Positions 41,917-51,089 of a stretch of DNA of 64,000 nt are shown here, piece by piece (within the stretch, counting starts at the first letter, position 1; the number at the start of each line of letters is the position of its first letter). The stretch is from an uncultured Clostridia bacterium. Lineage in GTDB: Bacteria > Bacillota > Clostridia > Oscillospirales > Acutalibacteraceae. The DNA lies in contig CANRNI010000004.1 in NCBI GenBank assembly GCA_947631945.1, positions 1-64,000 of the forward strand, written 5' to 3'. The translations under genes were made by a program, and so were the position numbers. The notes beneath the pieces are model-generated. The model saw only the letters and a program-made list of their open reading frames with translations. It did not search any database and was not told the origin of the DNA.

Positions 41917-42051
41917 GATTTTTCGTCAGGTTGACAAAAGTGACGCAGGAATACTGACGTATTTCAAGGAGCTTTTGGCAAAAATGACGGAAAATATCGG
42001 TACAGATGCGCGACAAAGGCGGCAGCCGTTAATTGTGCGGTATTGCCTTAA
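41873..42051 (+). repeat. Full 171-bp MITE-like element with TTAA direct repeats
   Basis: The element at 41877-42047 is flanked by TTAA (41873-41876 and 42048-42051). It supplies the end of the GH20 gene and places TTAAGGAAG immediately before the GTG start of the next gene. Confidence 0.9.
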
Positions 42052-42057
42052 GGAAGT

Positions 42058-42546
42058 GTGATTACGGCAAAAGTTATATTGGTGTGCGGAAAAATTTGCA
42101 GCGGAAAAAGCACATATGCCCAAAAACTCCGCAAAACCGAAAAGGCGGTTATCCTGTCTGTAGATGAAATCACGCTTGCTCTGTTTGAGCCTTTTCTCGG
42201 AGAAAGACACGAAGAGATTACGGCAAAAGCGCAGAAGTATTTTTTTGAAAAATCCTTAGAGATAATTGAAACGGGCATAAGCGTTATACTGGATTGGGGC
42301 TTTTGGACTGCGGAGAGCCGCCGTTTTGCGGCTGAATATTACAAAGCGCGGTCAGTTGAGTATGAATTTCACTATATTGACGTGAGCGGCAAAATGTGGA
42401 AAAACAATATAGATAAGCGTAACAGCGACATTTTGTGCGGAAAAACAATCGCTTACTACATTGACGACGGTCTTGAGAAAAAATGTCAGGCGGTATTCGA
42501 GCCTCCCGACAAAAAAGAAACAGACGTTTGGATTGAAATAGGCTGA
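42058..42546 (+). CDS. Small P-loop kinase-like ATPase
   Basis: A 162-residue P-loop protein of the AAA_33/zeta-toxin-like nucleotide/metabolite kinase group. Walker A is LVCGKICSGKSTYA, the DEITLAL segment follows at about 40, and a central ISVILDWGFWTAESRRFAAEYY corresponds to the family's lid-proximal region. No antitoxin-like neighbour is present, so a toxin role is not implied; such proteins are often orphan small-molecule kinases. The only start near the expected position is GTG at 42058, 10 bases after the element. The Shine-Dalgarno-like AAGGAAG is formed at the element junction with cramped spacing, so the insertion may have replaced the native translation signal. Confidence 0.75.
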   Translation: MITAKVILVCGKICSGKSTYAQKLRKTEKAVILSVDEITLALFEPFLGERHEEITAKAQKYFFEKSLEIIETGISVILDWGFWTAESRRFAAEYYKARSVEYEFHYIDVSGKMWKNNIDKRNSDILCGKTIAYYIDDGLEKKCQAVFEPPDKKETDVWIEIG

Positions 42547-42639
42547 TTGTGCAAAATATGACAGTCGACCGATTTTTAAGTCCGCTGTTTTGTGCATTTA
42601 TACAAAATTTTTAAAATTTAGTTTTTTTGAAAAAAACTG

Positions 42640-42668
42640 TTGCAATCGTGATTTTAATATAGTATAAT
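42640..42668 (+). promoter_or_regulatory. Predicted main promoter of the S10 ribosomal superoperon
   Basis: TTGCAA (42640-42645), a 17-bp spacer and TATAAT (42663-42668). The resulting leader before rpsJ is about 340 bases. Confidence 0.75.
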
Positions 42669-42674
42669 ATCCAA

Positions 42675-43010
42675 GCATGTGGAAAAGACGGAATAGTTAT
42701 GCCGTTTTTTTGGTATGCGCCATGCGTTGATGCGGGATGTGGCTGCACCATGATGCAGGGAACTCTCGCGGAGTATGTCCGATTTTAAACCGGGCGAAGT
42801 ATGCCGGCAAGGGGTTATTTTGCGTTTTTTCCCTGTTTCCGCCTAAAGTGTCGGAGACATTTGAGAGGAAAAACGGATATATCCGCTTCGGCAGGCGATA
42901 TTAAGCAGACCCGGAAAATTGGTTTTCCGGTTTTTAAAACGGGAAATCACAAAACACCCGGGCTCGTTGATAAAAAATATCGCAAAGCCCGCCAAATTAC
43001 ACAGGAGGCG
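42675..43010 (+). ncRNA. Structured 5' leader of the S10 superoperon
   Basis: The leader contains repeated short inverted segments (GCATG/CATGC, GATGC/GCATC) around 42674-42755, an ACGG…CCGT hairpin followed by TTTTTTT at about 42690-42712, and the intrinsic terminator at 42911-42935. A 70-codon open frame at 42801-43013 lacks coding character and is not called. The layout is that of an attenuated ribosomal-protein operon, where a ribosomal protein or transcription factor could control read-through. I do not recognise the leader class. Confidence 0.5.
42911..42935 (+). terminator. Attenuator-like terminator just upstream of rpsJ
   Basis: CCGGAAAA and TTTTCCGG form a perfect 8-bp stem with a TTGG loop, followed by TTTTT. 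Its position 80 bases before rpsJ, inside the leader, points to attenuation rather than termination of an upstream gene. Confidence 0.75.
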
Positions 43011-43015
43011 TGAAT

Positions 43016-43327
43016 ATGGCAGTCAAAGAAAAAATCAGAATCAGACTTAAAGGCTACGACCACAATCTCGTCGATAAAGCGGCTGAGAGAATCGTAGAAA
43101 CGGCAAAGCGCACAGGCGCTCAGGTATCGGGTCCCGTACCGCTTCCCACGGAGAAGGAAGTTGTTACTATTCTCCGCGCGGTTCATATGTACAAGGATTC
43201 CCGCGAGCAGTTTGAGCAGCGCACGCACAAAAGGCTTATTGATATCTTAAGACCCTCAAACAAGACGGTCGAGGCTCTTACGGGACTTGAGCTTCCCGCC
43301 GGCGTGGATATCGAAATCAAGCTTTAA
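43016..43327 (+). CDS. rpsJ: Ribosomal protein S10
   Basis: A 103-residue 30S head protein, also known as NusE for its role in antitermination with Nus[46 protein letters not shown] is the invariant family sequence. The ATG at 43016 has AGGAGG upstream; an in-frame GTG two codons earlier is rejected. It is the first gene of the superoperon, with the attenuator before it. An 82-base gap precedes rplC. Confidence 0.97.
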   Translation: MAVKEKIRIRLKGYDHNLVDKAAERIVETAKRTGAQVSGPVPLPTEKEVVTILRAVHMYKDSREQFEQRTHKRLIDILRPSNKTVEALTGLELPAGVDIEIKL

Positions 43328-43409
43328 TTATCGGATATATATACATTTATATATACCGCAGGTCATGTTGACTTGTGTCAACCAATAATCTGACAGGAGG
43401 AAAAACACA

Positions 43410-44045
43410 ATGCAAAAAGGTATTATCGGCAAGAAAATCGGTATGACCCAGATTTTCGACGATAAGGGAAACGTAGTTCCCGTAACGGTTGTCGAAGCAG
43501 GTCCCTGCCCGGTAGTCCAGAAAAAGACCGTTGAAGTTGACGGTTACGCCGCGGTTCAGCTCGGCTTCGCTGTTCAAAAGCAGCAGAGAGTTACAAAGCC
43601 CCTCAAGGGCCATTTCGCAAAAGCTGACGTAGCGCCCCAGAAGATTCTCAAGGAATTCAAATTTGCCGATACGGCGGCTTACGAGGTAGGCTCCGTTGTT
43701 AAGGCGGACGCTTTCGCGGCAGGCGATAAGGTGGACGTTATCGGCACAAGCAAAGGTAAAGGCACGGCGGGCGCGATTAAGAGATGGAATTTCTCAAGAC
43801 TTAAGGAATCTCACGGTACCGGTCCCGTAGCAAGACACGCAGGTTCGCTCGGCGCGTGTTCCGACCCTTCAAGAGTTTACAAGGGAAAGAAGCTCGCGGG
43901 TCATCTCGGCTCCGAGAGAGTTACCGTTCAGAATCTTGACATCGTCAAGGTGGACGCGGAAAACAACCTCATCGCCGTCAAGGGCGCAATACCCGGTCCC
44001 AAGGGCGGCTACGTTGTAATCGCGGACGCGAAGAAGAAAGCATAA
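43410..44045 (+). CDS. rplC: Ribosomal protein L3
   Basis: A 211-residue 50S protein that starts large-subunit assembly near the peptidyl-transferase centre. It begins QKGIIGKKIGMTQIFDDKG and includes the central extension SHGTGPVARHAGSLGACSDPSRVYKGKKLAGHLG, typical of L3 although the usual HGS is HGT here. CAGGAGG precedes the ATG. Followed by rplD after 13 bases. Confidence 0.97.
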   Translation: MQKGIIGKKIGMTQIFDDKGNVVPVTVVEAGPCPVVQKKTVEVDGYAAVQLGFAVQKQQRVTKPLKGHFAKADVAPQKILKEFKFADTAAYEVGSVVKADAFAAGDKVDVIGTSKGKGTAGAIKRWNFSRLKESHGTGPVARHAGSLGACSDPSRVYKGKKLAGHLGSERVTVQNLDIVKVDAENNLIAVKGAIPGPKGGYVVIADAKKKA

Positions 44046-44058
44046 GGAGGATTAAGAG

Positions 44059-44682
44059 ATGCCCAGTATTAAAGTAGTTAATAAGGCCGGCGAGCAGGTT
44101 GAAGATATAACTCTCAGCGACTCAATCTTCTCCATAGAGCCCAACACCTCCGCTATGCATATCGCTGTTGTAAATTATCTTGCGAATCAGCGTCAGGGCA
44201 CGCAGTCAACGCTCACAAGGTCGGAAGTAAGCGGCGGTGGCAAAAAGCCCTGGAGACAGAAGGATACGGGCAGAGCCCGTCAGGGTTCTACAAGAGCTCC
44301 CCAGTGGTATCACGGCGGCATAGCTCTCGGTCCCAAGCCCAGAAGCTACAGCTTTACAATCAATAAGAAGGTAAGAAGACTTGCCATGAAGTCCGCTTTT
44401 TCCTCAAAGCTTGCGGCTGACGAAATTATCGTTCTCGATACTTTCGCTCTCGACGCGATAAAGACCAAGGAAGTAGCCAAGACTCTTTCCGCTATAGACG
44501 CGGGCAGGAAAACTCTTATCGTTCTTCCCGAAAAAGACGACGTTATTTATAAGAGCGCGAGAAATATCGCGGGCGTTAAGGTTTCGCTCGTAAATACTCT
44601 GAATGTTTACGATATGCTTAATTGCTCAAAGATAGTTCTCCTCAAGGACGCCGTCGCTAAAATCGAGGAGGTATATGCATAA
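44059..44682 (+). CDS. rplD: Ribosomal protein L4
   Basis: A 207-residue 50S exit-tunnel protein; in enterobacteria it also represses its own operon through the S10 leader. The conserved loop RQGTQSTLTRSEVSGGGKKPWRQKDTGRARQGSTRAPQWYHGG is intact. Its stop overlaps the rplW start (TAATG), so the two are translationally coupled. Whether it binds the leader seen upstream is unknown. Confidence 0.97.
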   Translation: MPSIKVVNKAGEQVEDITLSDSIFSIEPNTSAMHIAVVNYLANQRQGTQSTLTRSEVSGGGKKPWRQKDTGRARQGSTRAPQWYHGGIALGPKPRSYSFTINKKVRRLAMKSAFSSKLAADEIIVLDTFALDAIKTKEVAKTLSAIDAGRKTLIVLPEKDDVIYKSARNIAGVKVSLVNTLNVYDMLNCSKIVLLKDAVAKIEEVYA

Positions 44683-44975
44683 TGAAAATCGCTCAGGATA
44701 TTATCGTCCGTCCTATCATTACCGAAGAGAGTATGGCGGAGGTTCCCGAAAAGAAATATACCTTTGAGGTAGCTAAAAGCGCCACTAAGATAGACATCGC
44801 GAAGGCTGTTGAAAAGCTTTTTGAAGTAAAGGTTTCAAAGGTCAACACCATGAACGTAAAAGGTCATAAACGCACCTACGGACGTTTCACGGGCTATAAG
44901 GCCGATTGGAAAAAGGCCATAGTTACCCTTACGGAAGATTCAAAGCCAATCGAGTTCTTCGACGGAATGTATTGA
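44682..44975 (+). CDS. rplW: Ribosomal protein L23
   Basis: A 97-residue 50S protein at the exit-tunnel rim, the docking site for trigger factor and SRP. The family pattern is IIVRPIITEESMAEVPEKKYTFEVAKSATKIDIAKAVEKLFEVKVSKVNTMNVKGHKRTYGRFTGYK. It starts within the rplD stop codon. Unusually for this tight operon, 174 non-coding bases follow before rplB. Confidence 0.96.
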   Translation: MKIAQDIIVRPIITEESMAEVPEKKYTFEVAKSATKIDIAKAVEKLFEVKVSKVNTMNVKGHKRTYGRFTGYKADWKKAIVTLTEDSKPIEFFDGMY

Positions 44976-45056
44976 TTAAGGGGCGTATTAAACCGTAAAG
45001 CCGCAAAAACGGCAAAAAGGTTGAATTGCACCGAAACAGCAAAAATCGCATAATTT

Positions 45057-45125
45057 CAGGCGGTGACGTATGGATTGCCGACCGCTAAGCCGTCTGAATA
45101 TATAAATCCGTCCGGTTTTTCGGAC
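45057..45125 (+). other. Structured spacer between rplW and rplB
   Basis: The 174-bp gap 44976-45149 holds two possible stems: CAGGCGG (45057-45063) with CCGTCTG (45090-45096), enclosing GCGGT/ACCGC, and GTCCG (45110-45114) with CGGAC (45121-45125) around a GTTTTT loop. Most other spacers in the operon are 10-60 bases. It may be a processing site, a weak attenuator or an autoregulatory leader for L2. No promoter of good quality is seen. Confidence 0.4.
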
Positions 45126-45149
45126 AAGAAAGGCGAGTGACTAAGAAAA

Positions 45150-45983
45150 ATGGCTATTAAAGTCTATAATCCGACAACTAACGGCAGAAGAAATATGTCG
45201 GTTACAGATTATTCCGGACTTTCAAAGTGCGGCCCCGAAAGAAGCCTTCTTGAGCCTCTCAAGAAACATTCGGGACGCAACAGCTACGGAAGAATCACCG
45301 TTCGCCATAAGGGCGGCGGAAACCGTCAGAAATACCGCGTTATCGACTTCAAGAGAGATAAATTCGGCGTTTCTGCGGAAGTTAAAACTATTGAATACGA
45401 TCCCAACCGTTCGGCGAATATCGCTCTCGTTCAGTACGAGGACGGAGTTAAGGCTTATATCCTTGCTCCCGAAGGTCTTAAGACAGGCGACACAATCGTT
45501 GCGGGTCCCGAAGCGGATATCAAGGTAGGCAACGCGCTTCCTCTTTCCAATATTCCCACGGGTACTTTCGTTCACAACGTCGAGCTTTATCCCGGCAGAG
45601 GCGGTCAGATGGCGAGAGCGGCAGGAAACGCGGCTCAGCTTATGGCTAAAGAGAACGGCTACGCTCTTTTAAGACTTCCCTCGGGCGAACTGCGCAACGT
45701 TCCCGCGATTTGCATGGCGACTATCGGCACCGTAGGCAACGCGGACCATGAAAACGTTAAAATAGGCAAGGCCGGTCGTACGCGTCATATGGGCGTCCGT
45801 CCGACAGTCAGAGGTTCTGTAATGAACCCCAACGACCACCCGCACGGCGGCGGCGAAGGCAAATCACCCATCGGCCGTCCCGGTCCCGTAACCCCATGGG
45901 GCAAGCCCGCTCTCGGCTACAAGACACGCAAGAAGTTCAAGCGTTCCGATAAACTTATCGTAAGACGCTGCAACGACAAATAA
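45150..45983 (+). CDS. rplB: Ribosomal protein L2
   Basis: A 277-residue 50S protein needed for subunit joining and peptidyl transfer. It starts [22 protein letters not shown], and the C-terminal signature is [46 protein letters not shown]. Upstream translation signals are weaker than for its neighbours (GGCGAGTGA). rpsS follows 22 bases later. Confidence 0.97.
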   Translation: MAIKVYNPTTNGRRNMSVTDYSGLSKCGPERSLLEPLKKHSGRNSYGRITVRHKGGGNRQKYRVIDFKRDKFGVSAEVKTIEYDPNRSANIALVQYEDGVKAYILAPEGLKTGDTIVAGPEADIKVGNALPLSNIPTGTFVHNVELYPGRGGQMARAAGNAAQLMAKENGYALLRLPSGELRNVPAICMATIGTVGNADHENVKIGKAGRTRHMGVRPTVRGSVMNPNDHPHGGGEGKSPIGRPGPVTPWGKPALGYKTRKKFKRSDKLIVRRCNDK

Positions 45984-46005
45984 TCGGGAAAGGAGCTATT
46001 AAGTA

Positions 46006-46287
46006 ATGGGTAGAAGTATTAAAAAAGGACCTTTTGTGCAACCCAAGCTGCTTGAGAGAGTCCAAAAAATGAACGAAGCCGGAGAAAAAATAGTCCTTAA
46101 AACATGGAGCAGAAGCTCTACGATTTTCCCGGATTTTGTCGGTCATACGTTTGCCGTTCACGACGGCAGAAAGCACGTTCCCGTTTATGTTACCGAAGAT
46201 ATGGTAGGTCATAAGCTCGGCGAATTTGCCCCGACAAGAACATTCAGAGGCCATGCAGGTTCAAAGACCTCCAACAATGGTAAATAA
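46006..46287 (+). CDS. rpsS: Ribosomal protein S19
   Basis: A 93-residue 30S head protein contacting S13 and the A-site finger. [19 protein letters not shown] and the C-terminal [18 protein letters not shown] are diagnostic. AAAGGAG precedes the ATG. Confidence 0.97.
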   Translation: MGRSIKKGPFVQPKLLERVQKMNEAGEKIVLKTWSRSSTIFPDFVGHTFAVHDGRKHVPVYVTEDMVGHKLGEFAPTRTFRGHAGSKTSNNGK

Positions 46288-46306
46288 AGTCAAAGGAGTG
46301 TAATAA

Positions 46307-46645
46307 ATGGAAGCAACAGCAAAAGCGACTTTTGTGCGCGTAGCGCCCCGTAAGGTCCAGATAGTTCTCGACCTTATAAGAAACAAGCCCGCTGACGAAG
46401 CTATGGCAATCCTGAAGTACACGCCCAAGGCTGCGTGTGAACCTTTAGCAAAGCTTCTTAAATCAGCAATGGCAAACGCCGAAAACAATTTCGATATGGA
46501 CGTCTCAAGACTTTACGTCGCAGAATGCGCCGTATGTCAGGGACCGACGCTTAAAAGAATAAGACCGAGATCGAAGGGTCGTGCGTACAGAATCAACAAG
46601 AAAACATCGCACATCACCCTTGTTCTTAAAGAGTCTGAAGAATAA
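46307..46645 (+). CDS. rplV: Ribosomal protein L22
   Basis: A 112-residue 50S protein lining the exit tunnel, a macrolide-contact protein. It shows [52 protein letters not shown] and the hairpin loop [33 protein letters not shown] precedes the ATG. Confidence 0.97.
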   Translation: MEATAKATFVRVAPRKVQIVLDLIRNKPADEAMAILKYTPKAACEPLAKLLKSAMANAENNFDMDVSRLYVAECAVCQGPTLKRIRPRSKGRAYRINKKTSHITLVLKESEE

Positions 46646-46665
46646 TCGGGGAGGAGGACAATTAA

Positions 46666-47337
46666 ATGGGACAGAAAATTAATCCTACCGGTTTAAGAAT
46701 CGGAGTTATCAAGGATTGGGAATCCCGCTGGTATGCGGATAAGAAGGACTTCGGTTCTAATCTTGTAGACGACTACAATCTCCGTGAGTATCTTCTTAAG
46801 GTTCTCGCACCCGCAGGCGTACCCAAGGTCGAGATAGAGAGAGACCCCAAGAGGGTTCGTATAAACATTCACTGCGCAAAGCCCGGCATGGTTATAGGCA
46901 GAGGCGGCGCGGAAATTGAAAAGCTTAAAGCAAAATGCAAAGAGATGCTCGGCGGCGACAAAGATGTTTTCATCAACATCGTTGAGATAAAGCAGCCCGA
47001 TGTAAACGCCCAGCTCGTAGCGGAGAATATAGCGGGTCAGCTTGAAAGACGCGTATCTTTCCGACGCGCTCTCAAACAGGCTATCGGCAGGACGATGAAG
47101 CTCGGCGCGAGAGGAATCAAAACTCAGGTAAGCGGCAGACTCGGCGGCGCTGAAATCGCCCGTTCCGAAACGTATCACGAGGGTACGATTCCCCTTCAGA
47201 CAATCCGTGCCGACATCGACTACGGCTTTGCGGAAGCTAAGACGACCTACGGCCGTATAGGCGTAAAGGTATGGATATACAGAGGCGAGGTTCTTCATGA
47301 TACCCGCAAGGTCAACAACAGGAAGGAGAGGGCTTAA
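46666..47337 (+). CDS. rpsC: Ribosomal protein S3
   Basis: A 223-residue 30S protein at the mRNA entry tunnel. The start is [26 protein letters not shown], the KH domain contains [14 protein letters not shown], and the C-terminal domain contains [26 protein letters not shown] precedes the ATG. rplP follows after 2 bases. Confidence 0.97.
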   Translation: MGQKINPTGLRIGVIKDWESRWYADKKDFGSNLVDDYNLREYLLKVLAPAGVPKVEIERDPKRVRINIHCAKPGMVIGRGGAEIEKLKAKCKEMLGGDKDVFINIVEIKQPDVNAQLVAENIAGQLERRVSFRRALKQAIGRTMKLGARGIKTQVSGRLGGAEIARSETYHEGTIPLQTIRADIDYGFAEAKTTYGRIGVKVWIYRGEVLHDTRKVNNRKERA

Positions 47338-47339
47338 TA

Positions 47340-47765
47340 ATGTTACTGCCAAAGCGTGTTAAATACCGCAGAGTACAGAGAGGCCGCCTTAAAGGCAAGG
47401 CTATGCGCGGCAATAAGGTTAACTACGGCGATTACGGTCTTGTAGCTCTTGAGCCCGCATGGATAACCTCCAATCAGATAGAAGCCGCCCGTATCGCTAT
47501 GACGAGATACACAAAAAGAGGCGGTCAGGTCTGGATAAAAATATTCCCCGATAAGCCAATCACCGAGAAGCCTGCCGAGACACGAATGGGTTCAGGTAAA
47601 GGTTCTCCGGAATATTGGGTAGCAGTTGTAAAGCCCGGCAGAGTTATGTTTGAGGTTGCCGGCGTTGACGAGGCGATTGCCCGTGAAGCTATGCGTCTCG
47701 CAGCTAACAAACTTCCCATCAAGTGTAAGTTTGTATCTAAGGAAGAACAGGGTGGTGAGCAGTAA
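47340..47765 (+). CDS. rplP: Ribosomal protein L16
   Basis: A 141-residue 50S protein near the A-site tRNA elbow. [19 protein letters not shown] and the conserved [25 protein letters not shown], whose Arg is the hydroxylation-site region in other bacteria, identify it. Its stop overlaps rpmC (TAATG), giving translational coupling. Confidence 0.97.
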   Translation: MLLPKRVKYRRVQRGRLKGKAMRGNKVNYGDYGLVALEPAWITSNQIEAARIAMTRYTKRGGQVWIKIFPDKPITEKPAETRMGSGKGSPEYWVAVVKPGRVMFEVAGVDEAIAREAMRLAANKLPIKCKFVSKEEQGGEQ

Positions 47766-47968
47766 TGAAAGCCAGTGAAATAAGAAAAATGTCCGCCCAG
47801 GAGTTGGATGCTAAGCTTCTTGAGCTGAAGGACGAGCTTTTTAAGCTGCGCTTCCAGCAGGCCATCAACCAGCTCGAAAACCCCACACGCATCAGTGCCG
47901 TTAAAAAGGATATCGCGAGAATCCTCACTGTTCAGCGCGACGCTGAGCTCCACGGCACAGACGCTTGA
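47765..47968 (+). CDS. rpmC: Ribosomal protein L29
   Basis: A 67-residue two-helix 50S protein next to L23 at the exit-tunnel rim. [42 protein letters not shown] fits the family throughout. It starts in the rplP stop codon. Confidence 0.96.
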   Translation: MKASEIRKMSAQELDAKLLELKDELFKLRFQQAINQLENPTRISAVKKDIARILTVQRDAELHGTDA

Positions 47969-47988
47969 TAAAAGGGAGGATATCGGTT

Positions 47989-48243
47989 ATGGACAGAAAT
48001 TTAAGAAAAACCCGCGTCGGACTTGTTACCAGCGACAAGATGGATAAGACAGTAGTCGTTTCGGTTAAAGACCGTGTAAGACATCCGCTTTACAAGAAGA
48101 TTGTCAACCGCACCATTAAGCTTAAAGCTCACGATGAAAATAACGAATGCGGAATAGGCGACCGCGTTAAGGTGATGGAAACACGTCCCCTTTCAAAGGA
48201 TAAGAGATGGCGCGTCGTAGAAATCATAGAGAAAGCCAAATAA
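47989..48243 (+). CDS. rpsQ: Ribosomal protein S17
   Basis: An 84-residue OB-fold 30S assembly protein. [22 protein letters not shown] and the [18 protein letters not shown] tail are typical. The ATG at 47989 has GGGAGGA 8 bases upstream; the longer frame overlapping rpmC is rejected. Confidence 0.97.
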   Translation: MDRNLRKTRVGLVTSDKMDKTVVVSVKDRVRHPLYKKIVNRTIKLKAHDENNECGIGDRVKVMETRPLSKDKRWRVVEIIEKAK

Positions 48244-48255
48244 GGAGGACTACCC

Positions 48256-48624
48256 ATGGTACAGCAGCAAACACTTCTCAAGGTTGCTGACAATACGGGC
48301 GCAAAAGAGCTTATGTGTATCCGTGTTCTCGGCGGCACCGGCAGAAGATACGCCAATATAGGCGATGTTATAGTGGCTTCTGTTAAAAAAGCTACGCCCG
48401 GCGGCGTTGTTAAAAAAGGCGATGTGGTTAAGGCGGTAGTTGTCCGTTCAGCCAAAGGCGTTCGCCGTGACGACGGCACATATATCCGTTTCGACGAAAA
48501 CGCAGCCGTTATTATAAAAGAGGACAAAAACCCGAGGGGTACGCGTATCTTCGGACCTGTTGCGAGAGAACTCAGAGATCACGATTATTCAAAAATCCTG
48601 AGTCTTGCGCCTGAGGTTCTGTAA
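48256..48624 (+). CDS. rplN: Ribosomal protein L14
   Basis: A 122-residue 50S protein forming part of an intersubunit bridge. [27 protein letters not shown] and [28 protein letters not shown] are diagnostic. AAGGAGG precedes the ATG. It is the first gene of the spc-type part of the superoperon. Confidence 0.97.
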   Translation: MVQQQTLLKVADNTGAKELMCIRVLGGTGRRYANIGDVIVASVKKATPGGVVKKGDVVKAVVVRSAKGVRRDDGTYIRFDENAAVIIKEDKNPRGTRIFGPVARELRDHDYSKILSLAPEVL

Positions 48625-48639
48625 TCGGGAGGTAAGATA

Positions 48640-48960
48640 ATGAGTAAAGTTCATGTTAAGACAGGCGATAAAGTCGTTGTTATCAACGGCAAGGACCGCG
48701 GCAAGCAGGGCAAGGTCATGCAGGTCAGTCCCTCCGAAGGCAAGGTCATCGTTGAAGGCGTAAATATCGTTTCAAAACACGTTAAGCCCCGTAAAATGGG
48801 CGAGGCAGGCGGCATCATCAAGGCGGAGAGCGCCCTCTACGCCGAGAAGGTTCAGCTTATATGCCCCAAGTGCGGCAGACCCACAAGAGTAGGTCACATG
48901 ATAGACAATAAGGGCAAAAAAGTCCGCGTCTGCAAAAAATGCGACGCTAAATTTGAGTAA
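48640..48960 (+). CDS. rplX: Ribosomal protein L24 with a C-terminal zinc ribbon
   Basis: A 106-residue KOW-domain 50S assembly initiator. The KOW motif is [18 protein letters not shown], and [14 protein letters not shown] follows. The C terminus carries CPKC…CKKC ([12 protein letters not shown] and KVRVCKKC), a zinc-binding form. AGGAGG-like GGGAGG precedes the ATG. Confidence 0.96.
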   Translation: MSKVHVKTGDKVVVINGKDRGKQGKVMQVSPSEGKVIVEGVNIVSKHVKPRKMGEAGGIIKAESALYAEKVQLICPKCGRPTRVGHMIDNKGKKVRVCKKCDAKFE

Positions 48961-48978
48961 TAAGGAGGAGCAAGGATA

Positions 48979-49518
48979 ATGGCAAGACTTAAAGAAATGT
49001 ACAAATCGGAAGTTGCTCCGGCTCTTATGAAAAAGTTCAGTTACAAGAGCGTTATGCAGATTCCCAAGATTGATAAAATCGTTATCAACGTGGGAGTAGG
49101 CGAAGCAAGAGAAAATCCGAAGGCTATCGATGCTGTAGTTCACGATATAGGACTTATTACCGGTCAGAAGCCCGTAGTTTGCAACGCGAAGAAATCGGTC
49201 GCCAACTTCAAGCTTCGTGAAGGTATGCCCAACGGCGTTAAGGTTACTCTCAGAGGCGAGAAAATGTATGAATTTCTTGACAGATTCTTCAATCTCGCGC
49301 TTCCCAGAGTTCGTGACTTCAGAGGCATCAATCCCAATTCATTCGACGGCAGAGGAAATTATTCCATGGGCGTAAGAGAACAGCTCATCTTCCCGGAGAT
49401 TGAATATGATAAAGTAGACAAGGTTCGCGGTATGGATATCTGCATCGTAACAACCGCGGCTACCGACGAAGAAGCCCGTGAGCTTTTATCTCTTATGGGC
49501 GCTCCGTTCGCGAGATAA
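48979..49518 (+). CDS. rplE: Ribosomal protein L5
   Basis: A 179-residue 50S central-protuberance protein that binds 5S rRNA with L18. [50 protein letters not shown] and [17 protein letters not shown] are family blocks. AAGGAGG precedes the ATG. Confidence 0.97.
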   Translation: MARLKEMYKSEVAPALMKKFSYKSVMQIPKIDKIVINVGVGEARENPKAIDAVVHDIGLITGQKPVVCNAKKSVANFKLREGMPNGVKVTLRGEKMYEFLDRFFNLALPRVRDFRGINPNSFDGRGNYSMGVREQLIFPEIEYDKVDKVRGMDICIVTTAATDEEARELLSLMGAPFAR

Positions 49519-49532
49519 GGGAGGGGTTAAGA

Positions 49533-49718
49533 ATGGCAAAAACATCACAGAAGGTAAGAGCGGCAGCTCCGGCCAAGTATTCGACAAGGCAGCACAACAG
49601 ATGTAAAATTTGCGGCAGACCCCATGCGTATCTGCGTAAATACGGTGTGTGCCGTATATGCTTCAGAGAACTGGCTCACGCTGGTCAGATCCCCGGAGTA
49701 AAGAAAGCAAGCTGGTAA
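49533..49718 (+). CDS. rpsN: Ribosomal protein S14, type Z (zinc-binding)
   Basis: A 61-residue short S14 with the C+ zinc motif: [24 protein letters not shown] (Cys-x2-Cys…Cys-x2-Cys). This is the usual operon-encoded form in Firmicutes. The C terminus [11 protein letters not shown] is invariant. The N terminus has a slightly longer Ala/Lys stretch than the standard 61-residue form but the same total length. Confidence 0.96.
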   Translation: MAKTSQKVRAAAPAKYSTRQHNRCKICGRPHAYLRKYGVCRICFRELAHAGQIPGVKKASW

Positions 49719-49731
49719 GGAGGACAACGCA

Positions 49732-50130
49732 ATGCAGATTACCGATTCAGTTGCTGATATGCTTACAAGAATCAGAAACGCTGTTTCCGCCAAGCATGAC
49801 ACAGTAACAGTACCCGCGTCGAACGTGAAAAAGGCTATCGCCAAGATTCTCGTTGACGAAGGTTATGTAAAGAGTTATAAGGTAATTGAGGACAACAAGC
49901 AGGGCATAATTGAAATTGCTCTCAAGTACGGTCCCAATAAAACGCCCACAATCATGGGTATACGCAGAGTTTCCAAGCCCGGTCTGCGTATTTATACAGA
50001 CGTTGAGAATATGCCCAAGGTTATAAGAGGTCTCGGTATCGCTATAATCTCAACAAATAAGGGCATCATGACTGATAAGGACGCGCGTAAGGCCAACGTA
50101 GGCGGCGAAGTCCTCGCATATGTATGGTAA
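49732..50130 (+). CDS. rpsH: Ribosomal protein S8
   Basis: A 132-residue 30S assembly protein; in E. coli the repressor of the spc operon. It shows [46 protein letters not shown] and the C-terminal [33 protein letters not shown] precedes the ATG. Confidence 0.97.
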   Translation: MQITDSVADMLTRIRNAVSAKHDTVTVPASNVKKAIAKILVDEGYVKSYKVIEDNKQGIIEIALKYGPNKTPTIMGIRRVSKPGLRIYTDVENMPKVIRGLGIAIISTNKGIMTDKDARKANVGGEVLAYVW

Positions 50131-50146
50131 GGAGGTACGTTGAGGG

Positions 50147-50692
50147 ATGTCTCGTATAGGCAGAAAGCCCATTACAGTTCCGGCAGGCGTTGACGTTGTT
50201 ATCGACGGCAGCACCGTTACCGCAAAAGGTCCCAAGGGTACACTTACCGGAACTTTTAACAGCAATATCACAATCGCGAAGGACGGCGACGTTATCAACG
50301 TTACGCGTCCCAACGACGAAAAGGAAAACAGAGCTCTTCACGGTCTTACACGCACTCTCGTAGCGAATATGGTAGAGGGCGTTCACACAGGCTACAGCAA
50401 GACTCTTGAAATCGTAGGTATCGGATACCGCGCGGCTATGCAGGGCAAGGACTTAGTCCTTACGGTAGGTTATTCGCATACCGTTACCATGGCTCCTCCC
50501 GAGGGAATCACGATAGCGGTTCCGGCTCCCAACCAGGTGGTCGTTTCGGGACCCGATAAGCAGAAGGTCGGTCAGTTCGCGTCCGAAATAAGAGGCGTTC
50601 GTCCTCCCGAACCCTATAAGGGCAAGGGCATAAGATACGCCGGCGAATACGTAAGACGCAAAGAAGGCAAAGCCGGTAAGGGCGGCAAATAA
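50147..50692 (+). CDS. rplF: Ribosomal protein L6
   Basis: A 181-residue two-domain 50S protein near the sarcin-ricin loop. It starts [20 protein letters not shown], with [19 protein letters not shown] and the C-terminal [35 protein letters not shown] lies before the ATG. Confidence 0.97.
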   Translation: MSRIGRKPITVPAGVDVVIDGSTVTAKGPKGTLTGTFNSNITIAKDGDVINVTRPNDEKENRALHGLTRTLVANMVEGVHTGYSKTLEIVGIGYRAAMQGKDLVLTVGYSHTVTMAPPEGITIAVPAPNQVVVSGPDKQKVGQFASEIRGVRPPEPYKGKGIRYAGEYVRRKEGKAGKGGK

Positions 50693-50710
50693 TAAAGGAG
50701 TGAATATTAA

Positions 50711-51070
50711 ATGGTAAACAGACCTGATACAAAGCAGGCACGAATTCAGCGTCATAAAAGAGTTCGCGGCAAGGTTTACGGCACGGCGGAATGTCCGCGT
50801 CTTAATGTATTCCGCTCCCTTAAAAACATTTACGCTCAGCTTATAGATGACGATAAGGGTGTAACTCTTGTTTCCGCTTCAACGGTTGAAAAGGAATTTA
50901 CCGAGTACGGCGGCAACGCTGAAGCCGCTAAGGCAGTCGGCAAAAAAATCGCAGAACGCGCGGTAGAAAAAGGCATTAAAGAATGTGTATTCGACCGCGG
51001 CGGATATATCTATCACGGCCGTGTGGCAAGCTTGGCCGAAGGCGCCCGTGAAGGCGGACTTGATTTCTAA
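50711..51070 (+). CDS. rplR: Ribosomal protein L18
   Basis: A 119-residue 5S-rRNA-binding protein. [48 protein letters not shown] and [24 protein letters not shown] are family sequence. AAAGGAGTG precedes the ATG. Confidence 0.97.
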   Translation: MVNRPDTKQARIQRHKRVRGKVYGTAECPRLNVFRSLKNIYAQLIDDDKGVTLVSASTVEKEFTEYGGNAEAAKAVGKKIAERAVEKGIKECVFDRGGYIYHGRVASLAEGAREGGLDF

Positions 51071-51089
51071 CGAAAGGGAGGAAATACTT

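Noticed and set aside
3669..42051. CRISPR array made by the repeats
   Set aside because: Copies are 171 bp, kilobases apart, have inverted-repeat ends and target duplications, and there are no regularly spaced short repeats or cas genes.
42058..42546. Zeta-toxin / toxin-antitoxin module
   Set aside because: The P-loop protein has a zeta-like fold signature but no antitoxin-sized partner gene next to it. An orphan kinase is the safer call.
42801..43013. 70-codon open frame in the S10 leader
   Set aside because: It overlaps the attenuator stem, has no ribosome binding site and no coding character (basic, low-complexity ending), and ends at the rpsJ ribosome binding site. Treated as leader RNA.
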